15,393 bases of DNA from Caldifarciminota bacterium UBA3079 (GCA_002366635.1 DFBN01000098.1:13680-29072); one strand, 5' to 3'. Shown: positions 6,693 to 14,451, counted from the first letter of the stretch. Notes: a model not told the origin generated them from the letters alone. Made by a program: numbers and translations.

Positions 6693-7383
6693 TACTACCT
6701 TCTATTTGAGCCTTTATCTCCTTGATTACCGCAATCGGGTCCTGCGCCTGATATATCGGCCTTCCTACAACGATATAATCAGCACCAGAACTTGCAGCCT
6801 GGCCTGGCGTAGCATACCTGGATTGGTCATCGCTTGATGGCTTGAGCCGGATTCCTGGTGTTACAACCAGAAACCCTTTGCCGCAAGCCTGCTTTATAAG
6901 AGAAACTTCTTCAGGCGAAGCCACCACCCCATCGCAACCTGAATCCTGCGCAAGTCTGGCCAAGCTTAATACCCTTTCTTTAACCGAGTAGTGCGCACCG
7001 GTCAACTGTGCAAGTTCATCGTTACTGATGCTGGTCAGAACGGTCACACCCAGAATGAGCGGTTTCTTTGTGCCGGATTTACTTGCCGCTGCAGCGGCTT
7101 CAAGCATCTTCTGCCCTCCTATCGTATGCACAGTCAGCATCGAAACACCGAGTTCTGCAACCGCTTCAACCGCCTTGCCTACTACTGAAGGAATGTCACA
7201 GAATTTCAGGTCAAGAAAAACCGATGCACCATGCTGGACAAAATGCCTGACCAGTTCAGGCCCGACCCGGCCGAAAAGGTCCATCTGCAGCTTGAACAAA
7301 TCCACCTGGTTGCCGACACGCTCCAGCCATTCCAAAGCATTGTCTTTTGTGCCGACATTCAGGGCCAGAATCAGCTTGGTCAA
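6685..7383 (-). CDS. pyrF: Orotidine 5'-phosphate decarboxylase
   Basis: A 232-residue TIM-barrel enzyme converting OMP to UMP. Catalytic residues are visible as Lys31 (LFKLQ) and the D58-x-K60-x-x-D63 motif in FLDLKFCDIP, followed by TVHTIGG, the phosphate-side GVTVLTS, TPGIR, and the closing ADYIVVGRPIYQA strand. The start is set at the TTG at 7383-7381 (TKLILALNV), where family proteins begin. Upstream in-frame sequence belongs to the pyrD end. On the coding strand this TTG overlaps the pyrD TGA as TTGA, with GAGG five bases upstream, so translation is coupled to pyrD. It ends 8 bp inside pyrE. Confidence 0.95.
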   Translation of the reverse strand: MTKLILALNVGTKDNALEWLERVGNQVDLFKLQMDLFGRVGPELVRHFVQHGASVFLDLKFCDIPSVVGKAVEAVAELGVSMLTVHTIGGQKMLEAAAAASKSGTKKPLILGVTVLTSISNDELAQLTGAHYSVKERVLSLARLAQDSGCDGVVASPEEVSLIKQACGKGFLVVTPGIRLKPSSDDQSRYATPGQAASSGADYIVVGRPIYQAQDPIAVIKEIKAQIEGSNG

Positions 7384-8282
7384 TCCTGCCTCTTTGTCCT
7401 GCCGACAATATCTTCCCAATCCTTCACTTCATGCCTGCGGCACCAGTCCCCTAACGCCTGCCATACTGCCAATGATGCCTTCGGGTTTACCAGACTGGCT
7501 GTGCCGACCTGAACCATAGTTGCGCCCGCACTCAGAAAATCTATTGCATCCATACCAGACATGATACCACCGCAACCAATAACCGGAATAGTCATCTTGC
7601 TTGCTACCCGTTCTACGCAGAATAGTGCAAAAGGCTTAAGGCACGGCCCTGAAATCCCACCGGTTCTACCCCCGAGAAAATGCCTGCCTGATTCGTCAAG
7701 CGCCATCCCGAACAGAGTATTTATTAGACAAACCGCATCGGCACCGCCCTGTTCAGCAGCTTTTGCAGTCTTCAAAGGGTCTATGAAATTCCCGGTCAGC
7801 TTGACAATCAGTGTCTTGTTTGTGCTTTTGCGCACTGCTTTGGTTATTCTTTCCACCATTCTGGGACTTTGTCCGAAGGTCACGCCGCCATTCTTTACAT
7901 TCGGACAGGACAAATTGAGCTCAAACCCGTCAACCCTTTTGTAATCCAAACCATCAACCAGCTCTATAAACTCATCAATACTGAAACCCGCAATATTCAC
8001 AATGACCCGGCATTTCAGCCGTCTCAATTCTGGTAGAATCTCCTTCCTGAAACGCCTAACTCCTGGGTTTTCCAGGCCGACCGAATTCAGAATCCCGCCG
8101 GGAAACTCATAAATCCTTGGTAATGGACTACCTTCTCTTGGCTCAACTGTTATTCCTTTAGTGACAATCCCACCGATACGGTTTGCCACACCAGGAAACT
8201 TAAGCCCGAATCCGAATGTCCCGGATGCAGCCAGAACCGGATTGGCAAATACGGTCCTGCCGATTTTTATCCTGTATTTCAA
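7380..8282 (-). CDS. pyrD: Dihydroorotate dehydrogenase, class 1B catalytic subunit
   Basis: A 300-residue FMN enzyme that oxidises dihydroorotate to orotate, passing electrons through PyrK to NAD+. It begins KYRIKIGRTVFANPVLAAS, the usual class 1 N-terminus. The catalytic base is Cys126 in NLSCPNVKNGG; a Cys here marks class 1 (class 2 enzymes use Ser). LIVKLTGN, VIGCGGI and VQVGTA form the FMN phosphate-binding end of the barrel. The partner pyrK directly upstream fixes it as type 1B. The start codon is TTG (8282-8280), overlapping the pyrK TGA as TTGA; GAGG lies seven bases upstream, inside pyrK. It is followed by pyrF with another TTGA overlap. Confidence 0.95.
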   Translation of the reverse strand: MKYRIKIGRTVFANPVLAASGTFGFGLKFPGVANRIGGIVTKGITVEPREGSPLPRIYEFPGGILNSVGLENPGVRRFRKEILPELRRLKCRVIVNIAGFSIDEFIELVDGLDYKRVDGFELNLSCPNVKNGGVTFGQSPRMVERITKAVRKSTNKTLIVKLTGNFIDPLKTAKAAEQGGADAVCLINTLFGMALDESGRHFLGGRTGGISGPCLKPFALFCVERVASKMTIPVIGCGGIMSGMDAIDFLSAGATMVQVGTASLVNPKASLAVWQALGDWCRRHEVKDWEDIVGRTKRQD

Positions 8283-9061
8283 AGCTCAACCTCGTTCAAT
8301 AGCACTACCGGCCCTTCCTGACATAAACGGATATACCCTCCATTCTTACGCCGCAATCCACAGCAATAACAGATTCCGACCCCACATCCCATCCTTTGTT
8401 CAACAAATCCCCATACCGGCACCGGGTCCACTTTTGCCACCAAATCAACCAGCATCGGTTTCGGGCCGCAGGCCATAACTATCGGCCTCTTTTTCTTCTG
8501 AACCGCACGGAAAACAGGTTCGGTTACAGGCCCGTGCCAGCCCATGCTGCCATCATCAGTAGCAATTTCCGGCTTGATGCCGAGCTTGCGGAAATCCGCA
8601 ACAAGAATCAACTGGCTGCGATTGCGCGCACCAAGGAAAACTTCTACCCTGCTGCATTTATCGAGGTAACGGGTCAGATAAAGCAGTGGTGCGGCCCCGA
8701 CACCACCACCGCATACAATTATATCCCGGTTCCTGAATATCATGGCCGGTTTGCCCAGAGGCCCAAGAACATCAACAATATCCCCGGCCCGGTTCCGGCT
8801 CAGCAATTCTGTGCCCCGGCCCACAACCCGAAACACCAGCCTGACCTTTTCACCGGTAACATCTGCGACCGAAATCGGCCTCCGCAATAAAGGGTCAGGC
8901 TCACTGCTCACTTTGATATTCAGAAACTGGCCCGGTTTCACATGGGTTGCCAGAATCGGCTGTTCAATCCACAAAGAGAATATATCTGACGCAAGACATT
9001 GTGCTGATACAATGCGCGCGAAGAACTTATCTGGTAATCTCAAACTCAACCCGCCGGTCAA
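8279..9061 (-). CDS. pyrK: Dihydroorotate dehydrogenase electron transfer subunit
   Basis: A 254-260-residue FAD/[2Fe-2S] subunit that moves electrons from PyrD's FMN to NAD+. Using the outermost TTG (9061) as residue 1, the FAD motif RRPIS is at 60-64, the nucleotide-binding CGGGVGAAPL at 117-126, and CGPKPM at 198-203. The cluster cysteines are Cys226, Cys231, Cys234 and Cys247 in MGCGVGICYCCG...RLCQEGPV, the PyrK C-x4-C-x2-C-x12-C arrangement. The start is uncertain: TTG codons at 9061, 9049 and 9043 are all possible, and all lie inside the upstream lipoprotein gene. Family N-termini favour one of the inner two. No ATG or GTG is available. The TGA stop forms a TTGA overlap with pyrD. Confidence 0.93.
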   Translation of the reverse strand: MTGGLSLRLPDKFFARIVSAQCLASDIFSLWIEQPILATHVKPGQFLNIKVSSEPDPLLRRPISVADVTGEKVRLVFRVVGRGTELLSRNRAGDIVDVLGPLGKPAMIFRNRDIIVCGGGVGAAPLLYLTRYLDKCSRVEVFLGARNRSQLILVADFRKLGIKPEIATDDGSMGWHGPVTEPVFRAVQKKKRPIVMACGPKPMLVDLVAKVDPVPVWGFVEQRMGCGVGICYCCGLRRKNGGYIRLCQEGPVVLLNEVEL

Positions 9062-10850
9062 GCCAGTACTCTTCTGGCCTAGTAGATATCGGCCTGTGTT
9101 CCCCTTCGCTCCGCACAGACATCCTGTCCTTTGGCACCCCTAACTCCACCAGGAAATCCATGACCACTTCAGCCCGTTTCAAACCAAGCACCATATTGTA
9201 TTCCTCTGTCCCGCGCGGGTCGCAATGACCCACAATCTCAAGCTTGGTAAAAGGATACTCATTCAATAACGCTGTATCCCGCTTCAAGGCTTCAGCATCA
9301 TCTGGCCTTATTGCCCATTTATCAAAGTCAAAGTGAACAATCTCAAGCTCAAGATTTTCTTGTTTCCTGTATGTAACCGTATCTGCTTCTGGTTCGGTCC
9401 TGCCCGTATCTGGCTTTTCTTGTTCTGGTTTCACGACTCGTCCTGGCTTGTGCGTCGGCATTCCGGGTCTATGTTCCTCACGCGGCTCGGTCGGTTTCTC
9501 AGCCAGCTCAGCCGTATCGGTCTTCACTGCAACCGATTCTGGTCTGGGCTTGCGCTTGGGCACAGGCAGGCCAAGCCAGCGCCTGGATTCATCCGCATAA
9601 TCGGTCTCTGGATACTCTTTGATAATCTTCTCGGCCAATTCCAGAGCAATTCCGGTATCGTTCTTAACATTTTTCAGTATCCACGCTTTGGCAAAAAGCC
9701 CTTTCGGTGCCAATTTGCTCTGCGGAAATGAATCGTGGACAGCCTGATAAAGTCTCATCGCTTCGTCATACTCTCCAAGATTCAGGTTATGCACTTCGGC
9801 CAAAAGAAACATCGCTTTGGCCGGCTCGCGTTCACTCGAATCACCCAGGGCAAAGGCATCAAGCAATGCCAGCCGCTTTACCGCGAGCACGCCATAGTCT
9901 GAATTCGCCCGCCGACTCTTCGCAGTATCGTAATAAACACGGGCAAGGGCAAAATCATTATGCTCTTCGTGATACTTGCCAATACGGAAAAATGCCTCGG
10001 CACCAAAGTTACTCCTCCCCCGCACCTTGGCCCAGGTCTCAAGCGCCTCTTTGTCACGGCCAACTTCAGCAAGAGAACGGCCCAGCAGGAGATTGGCTTC
10101 ATCGTCCAGTTCACGATAGCGGCCAAGCACATCATCAACCTGTGCTATAGCCTGCTTATAATTGCCCTGCTCAAGCAGACACGCAGCTACTTTCAGCTTG
10201 GCACGTGCTCGCTCTTTTGGTTCATGGACAACCCGGGCATATTTGCGATACCAATACTCGGCCTTATCCCAACGCTTGAGGGAAAAACTGGCCCGAGCTA
10301 AATCCTCCACCGCGGTGTCGACATATCGCGAATGCGGAAAATGTTCTACAAACGCAGACAACGAATCTATCGCACAATCATAATCCTCACGATTGAATAG
10401 GGCCTCGGCTAAATGGAAACTGGCTGCGTCACGCAATCCCGGATAATCCTTCCTCACATTATCAAGCACTACCCTTGCGACACCATATTGCTTATCTTTA
10501 AGCAGGGCAAGGCCGCGATAAAGCTGCGCCTGCGGCACCAGGCCCGAATTCGGGAATGCCAGAACAAGCTGCTCGAAATGGCGCATCGCCTTGCTGTAGT
10601 GACCCATCTGATAATAACTCATTCCGATGAGAAAAGTCGCATCGTCAACCCACCGCGAATTGGGCCAGCGGGAAATCACCACGGCCGACTTCTCTATGGA
10701 TTTCTCAAACTTCGACTTGGCCTGAACTGCCTGGCCCTGTTCCTTCAGAGTCAACCCCTGTTTATAGCTGTTCTGGGCATTGTAAAAGGTATTGAAATAG
10801 GCGCAATCCGCGCCCAATAATAGAATCAGCACCAGCAGCCGAATCCACAC
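9027..10850 (-). CDS. TPR-repeat lipoprotein with C-terminal Pal/OmpA peptidoglycan-binding domain
   Basis: With the GTG at 10850 this is a 607-residue envelope protein. The short hydrophobic signal WIRLLVLILLLGAD is followed by Cys16 in CAYFNTFYNAQ, a motif seen at the mature N-terminus of TPR lipoproteins in FCB-type bacteria. Asp at position -1 makes the lipobox atypical. Roughly residues 17-430 are tandem TPRs (e.g. VDDATFLIGMSYYQMGHYSK, FRIGKYHEEHNDFALARVYY), resembling BamD/YbgF-type repeats. A Lys/Pro/Glu-rich linker (about 440-495) leads to a Pal-like OmpA domain from about 500 to the end, with the diaminopimelate-binding GHCDPRGTEEYN and LKRAEVV signature. The protein likely links the outer membrane to peptidoglycan. 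The start is uncertain: GTG 10850 gives a normal signal peptide with GGAGAGGA 12 bases upstream; TTG 10883 and ATG 10964 are alternatives. It overlaps pyrK by up to 35 bp and is divergent from tldD. Confidence 0.85.
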   Translation of the reverse strand: MWIRLLVLILLLGADCAYFNTFYNAQNSYKQGLTLKEQGQAVQAKSKFEKSIEKSAVVISRWPNSRWVDDATFLIGMSYYQMGHYSKAMRHFEQLVLAFPNSGLVPQAQLYRGLALLKDKQYGVARVVLDNVRKDYPGLRDAASFHLAEALFNREDYDCAIDSLSAFVEHFPHSRYVDTAVEDLARASFSLKRWDKAEYWYRKYARVVHEPKERARAKLKVAACLLEQGNYKQAIAQVDDVLGRYRELDDEANLLLGRSLAEVGRDKEALETWAKVRGRSNFGAEAFFRIGKYHEEHNDFALARVYYDTAKSRRANSDYGVLAVKRLALLDAFALGDSSEREPAKAMFLLAEVHNLNLGEYDEAMRLYQAVHDSFPQSKLAPKGLFAKAWILKNVKNDTGIALELAEKIIKEYPETDYADESRRWLGLPVPKRKPRPESVAVKTDTAELAEKPTEPREEHRPGMPTHKPGRVVKPEQEKPDTGRTEPEADTVTYRKQENLELEIVHFDFDKWAIRPDDAEALKRDTALLNEYPFTKLEIVGHCDPRGTEEYNMVLGLKRAEVVMDFLVELGVPKDRMSVRSEGEHRPISTRPEEYWLDRRVEFEITR

Positions 10851-10902
10851 ACAGAACTTTATTCCTCTCCCTGCCGCTGTCAAGCAGACAAGCCGGGTCA
10901 AT

Positions 10903-10916
10903 GACAAACAATTGTC
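10903..10916. repeat. 14-bp inverted repeat in the divergent region
   Basis: GACAA (10903-10907) and TTGTC (10912-10916) flank ACAA. It lies upstream of both the lipoprotein start and the tldD promoter, in DNA that I consider non-coding, and may be an operator. It is short enough to be chance. Confidence 0.25.
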
Positions 10917-10939
10917 CGCCTGGAAACAAACTTCAGCCC

Positions 10940-10967
10940 TTGCAATATCATCAAACTCAGACATAAT
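10940..10967 (+). promoter_or_regulatory. Candidate promoter for tldD-pmbA
   Basis: TTGCAA (10940-10945), 16 bp, CATAAT (10962-10967, 5/6 to consensus). The transcript would start near 10974, giving a leader of about 35 nt with AAAAAGGAG before the GTG at 11009. Its -10 box overlaps the -10 of the opposite-strand candidate. Confidence 0.45.
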
Positions 10968-10990
10968 AGTCATTGGTTCTGGAATCGCAA
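10963..10990 (-). promoter_or_regulatory. Candidate promoter for the lipoprotein-pyr unit
   Basis: On the minus strand TTGCGA (10990-10985), 16 bp, TATTAT (10968-10963, 5/6). The start would be near 10956, leaving a leader of about 105 nt before GTG 10850. The -10 shares bases with that of the tldD promoter. Confidence 0.4.
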
Positions 10991-11008
10991 TCGAAAAAGG
11001 AGTAAATC

Positions 11009-12493
11009 GTGAATACAAAAGTTGACAATATCGCGCCTGCCGTAAAGAACCAGTTTGAGCGGATGATCGGTTCTGGATGCAGCTTTGCTGACGCCCGGTT
11101 TTATGATGAAGACAGTAGCCAGCACATAGTGCTTTATGACGGCAACCTGGAATCCAACAACCGCGGTTTTGAAAGGGGAATCGGTGTCCGCGTGCTTAAA
11201 CAAGGCGCTTGGGGATTCGCAGCAACTGCCAACCTCACAGCAATTTCGGCCTGCTTTGACCGGGCATTGGCAAATGCCCAGGCCGCAGCAAAACTTTTGG
11301 GTTTTCCAAAAGATATGGGTCCGGCACAGCCGACAAAAGGTCAATACCGTCCACCCGTAGAAAAGGACCCGTTCGAAATACCCTTAAGCGAAAAGCTGAA
11401 ATTCCTCAAAGACATTGACACCTCTCTCAGGGATAAAACCGTTGCCCAGCGCATTGTGACCGCAAACTTTCAGCGCCGACGCATCTATTACTGGAACAGC
11501 GAAGGCACTGAAATTGACCGCTGGGTCCTGAACACTTTCGGCTCAATGATGGTAATGTCACCGGACAAAGACGGCCGTAACCAGCGCCGCAGCGTCGAAC
11601 TTTATAGCGATGGAACCGGGACCAGGGGTTATGAGTGGCTTACCAATCCGGACTGGTTTGCTGGCCATGCCGAAAGAATAAAAAGCGAACTTTCAGAAAT
11701 CCTTGCGGCCGAGTCTCTACCACCAGGCAAGCGGGATGTCATTCTACTGCCGGGCCAGGGTTTTCTCCAGGTTCATGAAACTATCGGCCATGCTTTGGAA
11801 CTGGACCGCATCCTCGGGTATGAACTTTCTTTTGCCGGTGGTTCCCATGTCCGGCCTGAAATGATAGGCACGCTCCGCTATGGTTCAGAAAAGCTCAACT
11901 GCCGCGCCGGTGTTGTGGAAAACTCGGCTGGAACCTTCGGCTATGACGATGAAGGCTCTCAACAGCGCGATTTCATGCTTATTGACAAAGGAGTTCTGGT
12001 AAATGTGCTCTCCTGCCGGGCAGACCTGGCCGAGGCAAATGCAAAAGCCGGCAAAACCGTAGTCAAAGAATCAGGCACCGCAGCCCGTGCGTCCGCATTC
12101 TACCGAAGCCCGATTGACCGGATGACCAATATCAATATCGACCCGGGCCAAGACGGCACACTCGAAGACATCATCAAAGACACCAAAGACGGTGTGGTGC
12201 TCGATGTTCCTGTTTCCTGGTCAATCGGCTCCAACCGTGAGCACTTCCATTTCGGGTGCGAAATCGCCTGGGAAGTAAAGGACGGCCGCCGCACCAAGGT
12301 TTATAAGAATCCCACTTACCAGGGACACACCCTAGAGTTCTGGGGTTCGCTTGATAAAGTAGGTAATCGCTCCACCTGGCGTTTGCATCAAGTACCAAAT
12401 TGTGGAAAAGGCGAACCAAATCAGATTATGGAATTGGGACACGGTATCCCGGTAATGAGATTCAGGAATGTCCAGACCGGGGAAAAGGAGTAA
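11009..12493 (+). CDS. tldD: TldD-type zinc metallopeptidase (catalytic subunit of TldD/TldE)
   Basis: A 494-residue cytoplasmic protein. The zinc motif HExxxH is present as HETIGH (His256, Glu257, His261), within QVHETIGHALELD. The third ligand expected in TldD, a Cys near the C-terminus, is Cys465 in PNCGKGEP. The segment GIGVRVLKQGAWGFAAT (57-73) is the family's N-terminal beta region. In TldD/TldE systems this subunit carries the active site of a heterodimeric protease that degrades unfolded peptides and, in some bacteria, trims RiPP precursors such as microcin B17. The GTG start at 11009 is supported by AAAAAGGAG six bases upstream. The partner pmbA-like gene follows after 2 bp. No RiPP precursor or modification enzyme is visible nearby, so a general peptide-processing role is more likely. 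Confidence 0.93.
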   Translation: MNTKVDNIAPAVKNQFERMIGSGCSFADARFYDEDSSQHIVLYDGNLESNNRGFERGIGVRVLKQGAWGFAATANLTAISACFDRALANAQAAAKLLGFPKDMGPAQPTKGQYRPPVEKDPFEIPLSEKLKFLKDIDTSLRDKTVAQRIVTANFQRRRIYYWNSEGTEIDRWVLNTFGSMMVMSPDKDGRNQRRSVELYSDGTGTRGYEWLTNPDWFAGHAERIKSELSEILAAESLPPGKRDVILLPGQGFLQVHETIGHALELDRILGYELSFAGGSHVRPEMIGTLRYGSEKLNCRAGVVENSAGTFGYDDEGSQQRDFMLIDKGVLVNVLSCRADLAEANAKAGKTVVKESGTAARASAFYRSPIDRMTNINIDPGQDGTLEDIIKDTKDGVVLDVPVSWSIGSNREHFHFGCEIAWEVKDGRRTKVYKNPTYQGHTLEFWGSLDKVGNRSTWRLHQVPNCGKGEPNQIMELGHGIPVMRFRNVQTGEKE

Positions 12494-12495
12494 GA

Positions 12496-13875
12496 ATGTT
12501 TGAAGACAGACTTCGCGACCTCTTGATTTCAGGCCGGAACCAGGCCCGCAAAAAAGGCATCAACGCCGAGTTCTCTTTTCACCGCGAGAAGTCCAGCCTT
12601 ATTCGTCTGGGCAACTCCGCAGTGGCACTTTCCACCCATGAAGAACTGACGCGCCTCGACATCTCGGTTCAGCAAGGACGCAAAGTCGGTTCCTCCTCGC
12701 TGACCGCTGATATTACCTCTTCCGAACAGCTCCAGGCGACCCTTGACCAGGCTGCTGAAAACTGCAAAGCAGCACTTGGAAAAGATTATGAACCTATCTT
12801 CGGCAAAGTAGAGGAAACTGTCGATGACTCCGCCGGGTTTGACCCTGAACTGGAAAATTTCTCTCCCGAGGCCAAAACCGACCTTTATGCCGAAGTCGTA
12901 AAAGCACTGAAACCCAAGGGCAAATACGATTTCTCCGGTTCCTGGTCATCCGGCTCAACCGAAATGTATTATATCACCACGGCCAATGACAACGAAGCCT
13001 ACAGGAGACTTACAGATTCCAAGTTCCTGATGGTGTTGAAAGAACAAAACCGGAAATGGGAGCTTTCAGTCGAACGCACCGCAAATAAAACCGGCACATT
13101 CATGGCCGATGACGTCATCGCCGAATTCTCATCACTATTGCCCATATACGAGAAAAACAGCGGATACAAAACCAAAATCGGTCGCCAGCGTGTCCTGTTC
13201 GGACCACAGGCAATTGCCGAACTTCTGATGCTCGGCATCTGGGGTGGATTCTTTGGCCGTTTCTGGGAAGAAAAACGGGCCTATACCGCAAAGAACAAAT
13301 TTGGAGACAAACTGTTCGACGCCTCGATAACTATTACTGACGACCCTACCAACCCCAATGTTTTCGGGATGCCTTTTGACTTCAGTGGCAAGCGCCGCCG
13401 GCCATTTGTGCTGGTTGAAAAAGGTCTGTTCAAAGGTCTGCTATATGACAGCATGGCCGCTGCCAAATACAAAAAACAGCCCACTGGCCACGACCTGTCA
13501 AACACCGATTTTGTTCTGGCCCCGGGTAACGGCCCGGCCGGTCTTGAAGCCGGCAAAAAACTTGCCAAGAATGCGCTCTACATCCCCCACCTTCATTACA
13601 CCCATCTTCCCGACCCGACAAAAGGCATGTTCACCGGTTCTTCACGGTTCAATGCAATGCGCCTGGAAAACGGCGAATTCATCGCACCACTATTCTCGAC
13701 TCGGATTACCGATACCAGCCCTTCGGTCTTCAACAATATCGTAGCTGTCTCTTCCATTTCTGTCTCACAGAACGAATCCTCAACCTATAGCCGGAGGATG
13801 CCCGAAGCAATGAGCGTCCCCGAATACATGCTCTGCGACAATGTCCGTATAACTGATGTAGCTGACAGTTTCTGA
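12496..13875 (+). CDS. pmbA: PmbA/TldE-type partner subunit
   Basis: A 459-residue TldD/PmbA-family protein without the HExxxH motif and without the C-terminal zinc Cys, as expected for TldE/PmbA, the non-catalytic half of the heterodimer. The start is ATG 12496 (MFEDRLRDLL), two bases after the tldD TAA, with AAAAGGAG overlapping the tldD end, so expression is coupled. Family features include LTRLDISVQQGRKVGSSS in the N-terminal domain, the central RQRVLFGPQAIAELL stretch, FDASITITDDPTNPNVFG, and the C-terminal RLENGEFIAPLFSTRITD. It ends just before a strong hairpin. The fragment at 1-312 is a second PmbA-like paralogue in the same neighbourhood. Confidence 0.92.
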   Translation: MFEDRLRDLLISGRNQARKKGINAEFSFHREKSSLIRLGNSAVALSTHEELTRLDISVQQGRKVGSSSLTADITSSEQLQATLDQAAENCKAALGKDYEPIFGKVEETVDDSAGFDPELENFSPEAKTDLYAEVVKALKPKGKYDFSGSWSSGSTEMYYITTANDNEAYRRLTDSKFLMVLKEQNRKWELSVERTANKTGTFMADDVIAEFSSLLPIYEKNSGYKTKIGRQRVLFGPQAIAELLMLGIWGGFFGRFWEEKRAYTAKNKFGDKLFDASITITDDPTNPNVFGMPFDFSGKRRRPFVLVEKGLFKGLLYDSMAAAKYKKQPTGHDLSNTDFVLAPGNGPAGLEAGKKLAKNALYIPHLHYTHLPDPTKGMFTGSSRFNAMRLENGEFIAPLFSTRITDTSPSVFNNIVAVSSISVSQNESSTYSRRMPEAMSVPEYMLCDNVRITDVADSF

Positions 13876-13889
13876 ACTGATATCCGAAT

Positions 13890-13919
13890 AGCAGAGGCCG
13901 GTCAAAGCCGGCCTCTGCT
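13890..13919 (+). terminator. Rho-independent-like terminator after pmbA
   Basis: A perfect 11-bp GC-rich stem, GCAGAGGCCGG (13891-13901) with CCGGCCTCTGC (13908-13918), plus an outer A-T pair, closes a 6-nt TCAAAG loop 16 bases after the pmbA TGA. Only two T's follow, so intrinsic termination may be partial. The -35 of the next promoter begins at its 3' edge. Confidence 0.7.
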
Positions 13920-13946
13920 TGACCTATCCATTTTACCGTTTATATT
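13919..13946 (+). promoter_or_regulatory. Promoter for the two-TM protein gene
   Basis: TTGACC (13919-13924), 16 bp, TATATT (13941-13946); both are 5/6 matches. The start would fall near 13953, giving a 23-nt leader with AAAAGGAGG before the ATG at 13976. It abuts the pmbA terminator. Confidence 0.6.
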
Positions 13947-13975
13947 CCTTGAAGAACAACAAAAGGAGGTATCGT

Positions 13976-14395
13976 ATGATACTACCGTTTGCCGGTCTGA
14001 TTGCCGCAGCAGTGCTGGTCGGCTTTGGCTATTTTGCACTCTGGACCGCAAAAAGGCCTGATACGCCGTCAAACCTGGGTTCGTTTGGAAAAGCTATGTC
14101 TATAGTAATGTTCTGTGCTGCAGGATTATCACTTGTAGGTTACACCCTGATGTGGCCGATGAAAATCCTGAAAAGTTCTGTTTTCCGACCATGGGGAGGG
14201 ATTACTGCTCAGCTCGGAAACGAACGCCGGCCGAGTCCGGGCTTCCTCGAACACGAAATCAGAGACCAAGTTGAGGAAGTTCTGAGTCAGGATGAAGAGC
14301 TGCTGTCAGACCAGATGGAAGAATTTATTGACGAATCAGACGAGTTTGAAAGCCGGGTGCGCGAAATAGTAGAAGACATGAAAGAAGAAAAATAG
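13976..14395 (+). CDS. Small two-TM membrane protein with acidic cytosolic tail, unknown function
   Basis: 139 residues. The start is fixed at ATG 13976 by a perfect AAAAGGAGG five bases upstream; the frame is open farther back but that part covers the promoter. Two hydrophobic segments are predicted at residues 3-24 and 41-62, joined by a short basic loop (AKRPDTPSNLGSFGK). Residues 92-139 form a strongly acidic, probably helical tail (EVLSQDEELLSDQMEEF, ending DMKEEK). I do not recognise the family. The compact promoter and terminator around it suggest a monocistronic gene. It could be a membrane scaffold or a partner of some cytosolic protein, but nothing in the context says which. Confidence 0.8.
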   Translation: MILPFAGLIAAAVLVGFGYFALWTAKRPDTPSNLGSFGKAMSIVMFCAAGLSLVGYTLMWPMKILKSSVFRPWGGITAQLGNERRPSPGFLEHEIRDQVEEVLSQDEELLSDQMEEFIDESDEFESRVREIVEDMKEEK

Positions 14396-14422
14396 AATGA
14401 AATTATTCACCTCATTCTCGAT

Positions 14423-14451
14423 TTGACAATCTCCGAATTCCCGGTTATCCT
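14423..14451 (+). promoter_or_regulatory. Promoter for tRNA-Leu
   Basis: TTGACA (14423-14428), a 17-bp spacer, TATCCT (14446-14451). Transcription would begin about 10 bases before the mature tRNA 5' end at 14469, consistent with a short RNase P leader. Confidence 0.6.

Noticed and set aside
10856..10883. Minus-strand TTGACA (10883-10878) with TAAAGT (10861-10856) as the lipoprotein promoter
   Set aside because: The predicted transcript start would fall on or past the GTG at 10850, and the -10 match is only 4/6. The upstream pair at 10990-10963 is more plausible.
10851..10964. Lipoprotein start at ATG 10964 with a 38-residue extension
   Set aside because: The extension is polar and would bury the signal peptide. 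The same bases hold promoter-like sequence for both directions. Kept only as an alternative start.
9062..11008. A pyrimidine-responsive riboswitch or attenuator ahead of the pyr genes
   Set aside because: pyrK starts inside the lipoprotein gene, leaving no leader, and no PyrR-type anti-terminator or stem with T-run was seen in the divergent region.
11009..13875. The TldD/PmbA pair as part of a RiPP biosynthesis cluster
   Set aside because: No short precursor ORF with its own ribosome site, no cyclodehydratase, lanthipeptide synthetase or radical-SAM enzyme is present. A general peptidase role is the simpler reading.
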